8,539 bases of DNA from an uncultured Saprospiraceae bacterium (GTDB lineage: Bacteria > Bacteroidota > Bacteroidia > Chitinophagales > Saprospiraceae), in assembly GCA_937942405.1 (NCBI GenBank), contig CALDEN010000044.1:1-8539 (forward strand), given 5' to 3'. Of the stretch, positions 6,283-8,539 are shown in pieces (position 1 is the first letter of the stretch; every line of letters begins with the position of its first letter). The translations under genes and the position numbers were made by a program. The notes below the pieces were generated by a model. The model worked only from the letters and a program-made list of their open reading frames with translations. It was not told the origin of the DNA and did no database searches.

Positions 6283-7600
6283 TTATTTTATCGCCCTACT
6301 ATTTATACTCTCCTCTTGTTATACTGCACAAGCAAACACAGGAGTAAATGAGGAAACAAAAACCTATGAAAAAACATTTACCACAAATGAGTCGACTGAG
6401 ATAAACCTCCATAATAGACGTGGAAACATACGGATCGTGCAGATAGATGGCTCGGAGGCCAAATTAGAGGTAAACTTGACTGTGAGAGGTGACAACGCTA
6501 CTGAGATACAAAAGGTATTCGATCACTTCACTCTAGATATAAAAAATAGCGGCAACATCATAGATGTACGCTCTGACGACCAGATCAAAAGTTGGAGTCA
6601 GATAAATACCCTATTCCACAATTCCAACAAAATCAAATTTGAAGATCGAACGATTGCAAATGATATCGAAGAGCTCGAAGTAGATATGGTGCTCTATATT
6701 CCTAAGATTGCAAAACTATCTACAGACAACAAATACCACGATGTCTCATTTTCAGACCTTGCTTGCGATCTATCCGTCTCTTTATATTCAGGAAAGCTTA
6801 AAGGCGATAACATAGATGGAAATCTAAACCTAGAACTAAAATACGGCTCCGTAAACATCGGTGCGTTCAAAGATGGAGATATCGATATATACGACTCCAA
6901 ATACAACTCAGGAAGTGCTCACAATGTAAAACTTCATAGTAAATACTCCAATATAAACTGCGAAGACTTTAACTCACTAAGTTTGTTTAGCTATGATGAT
7001 GAGATCAAAATGGGATCAGTAGAAGAAGAATTTATGCTCGAGGCAAAATACAGTAATTTATTAATGCACTCCTTTGGGACAGCAGACATTGATGGTCATG
7101 ATACAGATATCAAAGGCAAAAATGGAGAGAAGCTCAAATTAAAAAGCAAATATGGTTCATTTACTTTCGAAGATATAAAAGAGGCTTCTTTACGAATGCA
7201 TGATGATAATTTTGAAGTTAATTCTTTAGTCGATCTGACCATCAAAGAGAGCAAATACTCAGAAGTATATATCGATCACTTTACTGGAGCCATGATCGTA
7301 ATGTCCTCGTATGACGATGACATATATGTGCTCAATCCAGTGACTGAATTTAAGAGTGTAGATGTAGATTTAAAATACTCCACATTTAAATTCCCGATTC
7401 CTCCCAAGGCTGGCTTCTATCTAGATGCTGACACAAAATATGGCTCATTAGATTTTGGAGGAGATTTCCATCATGATTATACACATGAAGACGAAAGCAG
7501 TTCTGTTTTAAATGTTCAAGGTAAAGCAAATAAGACTAAAAAAGGAGCTCCTAAAATAACGATCAAAGCATACGACAGTAAAGTAGACATCTCCCAATAA
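6272..7600 (+). CDS. Exported DUF4097-like beta-strand-repeat protein with alternating KYS/YDD rungs
   Basis: Starting at ATG 6272 the product has 442 residues and overlaps the upstream gene by 11 bases. Upstream in-frame ATGs at 6230 and 6254 would add 14 or 6 Lys-rich residues. The signal sequence is MKCNYFIALLFILSSC, where LSSC at 13-16 is an acceptable lipobox, but AQA shortly after is an equally good signal peptidase I site, so lipoprotein versus soluble is open. After an N-terminal strand-rich region the protein becomes a ladder of short strands. Tyr/His-centred rungs lie at about residues 155, 172, 191, 211, 225, 241, 260, 276, 294, 310, 329, 347, 369 and 390, alternating KYS/KYG with YDD/HDD/HDT. 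This suggests a solenoid beta-helix of the DUF4097/putative-adhesin type with a 34-35-residue double turn. No catalytic motif is visible. Its place behind sigma and anti-sigma genes suggests a sensor or effector of envelope stress; this is inference. Confidence 0.78.
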   Translation: MKCNYFIALLFILSSCYTAQANTGVNEETKTYEKTFTTNESTEINLHNRRGNIRIVQIDGSEAKLEVNLTVRGDNATEIQKVFDHFTLDIKNSGNIIDVRSDDQIKSWSQINTLFHNSNKIKFEDRTIANDIEELEVDMVLYIPKIAKLSTDNKYHDVSFSDLACDLSVSLYSGKLKGDNIDGNLNLELKYGSVNIGAFKDGDIDIYDSKYNSGSAHNVKLHSKYSNINCEDFNSLSLFSYDDEIKMGSVEEEFMLEAKYSNLLMHSFGTADIDGHDTDIKGKNGEKLKLKSKYGSFTFEDIKEASLRMHDDNFEVNSLVDLTIKESKYSEVYIDHFTGAMIVMSSYDDDIYVLNPVTEFKSVDVDLKYSTFKFPIPPKAGFYLDADTKYGSLDFGGDFHHDYTHEDESSSVLNVQGKANKTKKGAPKITIKAYDSKVDISQ

Positions 7601-7610
7601 AAGAAATCCC

Positions 7611-7648
7611 AAGAGGCCTTCTCAAATAGAGATAGCCTCTTTTTTTTT
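7611..7648 (+). terminator. Intrinsic terminator of the rightward sigma operon
   Basis: AAGAGGC (7611-7617) pairs perfectly with GCCTCTT (7635-7641). Inside, after a 2-base internal bulge on each side, TCTC (7620-7623) pairs with GAGA (7629-7632) around AAATA. A run of nine T follows directly (7640-7648). It begins ten bases after the stop codon of the repeat protein. This is a textbook rho-independent terminator and marks the operon's end. Confidence 0.92.
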
Positions 7649-7672
7649 CATACATTGAGCTTATCTAAATAG

Positions 7673-7689
7673 ACTTATTGAACATAAGT
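7673..7689. repeat. Short perfect dyad upstream of the small exported protein
   Basis: ACTTAT (7673-7678) and ATAAGT (7684-7689) are exact reverse complements around TGAAC, ending 18 bases before the ATG at 7708. It is a possible operator or leader hairpin. Six-base AT-rich arms are common by chance, so this is only a marker. The promoter of the downstream gene must lie between the terminator and here, but I see no clear consensus. Confidence 0.25.
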
Positions 7690-7707
7690 TAATAAACACA
7701 AGCAACT

Positions 7708-8220
7708 ATGAAATCTAGATTTTACTTTATCCTTATTATCCTATCCCTCATCACCTGCAAATCACAAGACATTAATCTTAATACAGTCGGCATAGAAACG
7801 GAAGACTTAAAATTACTCATAGGCGAATGGAATGGATCCCTCACATATCTCGATTACCAATCCAACAAACCATATACCATGCCTGCAAACTTACTAGTAG
7901 AAAAAGGCAAGGATGACTATCAGCTTATCATCAACAATATATACCCCAATGAAACCCAGGCTAACGATTCAGCTAAATTAAACATCTCGAAAGATGGCCT
8001 CTTATTAAACAAACGCAATGTCATCTCTCGAAAGAAGCTCAATACAGGAACTATAGAAATCATTACCCAGTATAGCGGCAAAGATGATGGCAAGAAAGCA
8101 TTGATCCGCAACAGCTATCTTCTATCGGATAAAAGTTATTCCAGTAAAAAAGAAGTTCAATTTAAAGATTCTGAGCAATGGATTCTCAGAAGTGAATTTA
8201 GTTATGTTAGAAAGAACTAG
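7708..8220 (+). CDS. Small exported protein of unknown function, possible lipoprotein
   Basis: I do not recognise a named family for this 170-residue product. It begins with a clear signal sequence (MKSRFYFILIILSLITC). The sequence LITC at 14-17 resembles a lipobox but has Thr at -1 instead of Gly/Ala/Ser, so lipidation is doubtful. The mature part starts with LLIGEWNGSLTYLDY (about 36-50), where a Gly-x-Trp-x-Gly pattern near the first strand recalls small lipocalin- or calycin-like beta-barrels. The remainder consists of alternating strands (DYQLIINNIYP, GTIEIITQY, EQWILRSEFSYV) and fits a single small beta-barrel. The gene stands alone: a strong terminator precedes it, and no intrinsic terminator is visible after its stop. 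The start is the first ATG after an A-rich leader. The barrel fold is inference from strand pattern only. Confidence 0.75.
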   Translation: MKSRFYFILIILSLITCKSQDINLNTVGIETEDLKLLIGEWNGSLTYLDYQSNKPYTMPANLLVEKGKDDYQLIINNIYPNETQANDSAKLNISKDGLLLNKRNVISRKKLNTGTIEIITQYSGKDDGKKALIRNSYLLSDKSYSSKKEVQFKDSEQWILRSEFSYVRKN

Positions 8221-8320
8221 GATTACTTAAAGCTATTCCGAGCACCTCTGAATTTGATCATAAGCATTTACAAAAAATGGGAATCGCTACAAACAATCGA
8301 ATATCTACGACGAGGCTATT

Positions 8321-8334
8321 TTGATATAAATCAA
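8321..8334. promoter_or_regulatory. Candidate FNR/CRP-family binding site
   Basis: TTGAT (8321-8325) - ATAA - ATCAA (8330-8334) is a perfect match to the FNR-type consensus TTGAT-N4-ATCAA. The symmetry extends to seven bases per arm (8319-8336). It lies 113 bases before the lipoprotein start at 8448 and 100 bases after the previous stop, so it is in a position to regulate the lipoprotein gene. Family consensus is established for FNR-like regulators; use of this site by a Bacteroidota Crp/Fnr protein is inference. No matching -7 box is clear downstream. Confidence 0.4.
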
Positions 8335-8340
8335 AAAAAA

Positions 8341-8415
8341 TAGGTCACTATGCAGCTTTTCAGCAGTTCATCTTCTTTTAATAATGTACAAGAGTCCAAC
8401 ACGTGTAGCGACCTA
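8341..8415. repeat. Long-range inverted repeat in the lipoprotein leader
   Basis: TAGGTCACTATGC (8341-8353) can pair with GTGTAGCGACCTA (8403-8415) over 13 positions, with ten Watson-Crick pairs, two G-T wobbles and a single A-C mismatch, closing a 49-base loop. The right arm ends 32 bases before the lipoprotein ATG. It could form a structured 5' leader or mark a binding site. It has no T-run, so it is not an intrinsic terminator. Confidence 0.4.
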
Positions 8416-8447
8416 GATTAACATCACCATTATTAACAAAATAAACA

Positions 8448-8539
8448 ATGAAAAAATTAGGCTTCTTTTTACTACTCATCACATTATTATTCTCGTGTAG
8501 AGAGGATACTGACATCATAGATCCGCCTACCGGACCAGA
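8448..8539 (+). CDS. Lipoprotein, N-terminal fragment (runs off the window)
   Basis: Only about 30 codons are present. The product begins MKKLGFFLLLITLLFSC, a signal peptide with lipobox LFSC (14-17), followed by REDTDIIDPPTGP. Cys17 would be lipidated after signal peptidase II cleavage. The basic residue followed by two acidic residues directly after the cysteine (RED) resembles the Bacteroidota lipoprotein export signal, K-(D/E)2, that sends lipoproteins to the cell surface, so surface exposure is a reasonable inference. The Pro-rich stretch after it looks like a linker to an unseen domain. The ATG follows an A-rich leader (AATAAACA) typical of Bacteroidota. Upstream lie a possible FNR/CRP site and a long inverted repeat. 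Function cannot be told from the visible part. Confidence 0.8.
   Translation, partial: MKKLGFFLLLITLLFSCREDTDIIDPPTGP

Noticed and set aside
8319..8340. Hairpin TTTTGAT-ATAA-ATCAAAA as a terminator of the 7708-8220 gene
   Set aside because: On the plus strand it is followed by A's, not T's, and the stem has almost no GC, so it does not look like an intrinsic terminator in that direction.

Overview
The window looks like a piece of a low-GC (high 30s % by eye) Bacteroidota chromosome. The evidence is an 807-residue CBM9-like/DUF5916 protein, an ECF sigma factor paired with a HEAT-repeat membrane anti-sigma protein, DUF4097-type beta-strand-repeat proteins, an SCRED lipoprotein start resembling the Bacteroidota surface-export signal, and A-rich rather than strong Shine-Dalgarno leaders. 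I cannot place it below phylum; a Saprospiria- or Cytophagia-like bacterium would fit. No RNA genes, CRISPR array or insertion sequence are visible, and no stretch longer than about 250 bases lacks a gene.

Layout. Bases 2-244 (+) are the C-terminal end of a peroxiredoxin-like protein, which converges with only 10 bases to spare on a leftward operon. That operon runs from 4958 down to 255: ECF sigma factor (4410-4958), one-TM HEAT-repeat anti-sigma-like protein (3638-4432, overlapping), exported DUF4097-like protein (2775-3599), then the DUF5916 protein (255-2678). A 246-base divergent regulatory region (4959-5204) separates it from a rightward operon: a second ECF sigma factor (5205-5753), a one-TM coiled-coil anti-sigma-like protein (5746-6282, overlapping) and a larger exported beta-strand-repeat protein (6272-7600). 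A strong intrinsic terminator ends this operon at 7611-7648. Next come a small exported orphan protein (7708-8220), a 227-base intergenic region with a perfect FNR/CRP-type palindrome and a long inverted repeat, and the first 31 codons of a lipoprotein that runs off the window.

How it may work. The most interesting feature is that the two divergent operons have the same architecture, sigma factor, then one-TM anti-sigma-like protein, then exported Tyr-Asp/Tyr-Gly repeat protein, although the two sigma factors and the two anti-sigma proteins are clearly different families. Both sigma genes also carry the same candidate promoter geometry: AAC, 17 bases, GTA or GTC, then exactly 23 bases to the start codon. 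I infer two paired, probably self-activating cell-envelope signalling modules in which the repeat proteins are sensors, co-regulators or effectors outside the inner membrane. This is an inference from gene order and motifs, not a demonstrated function.
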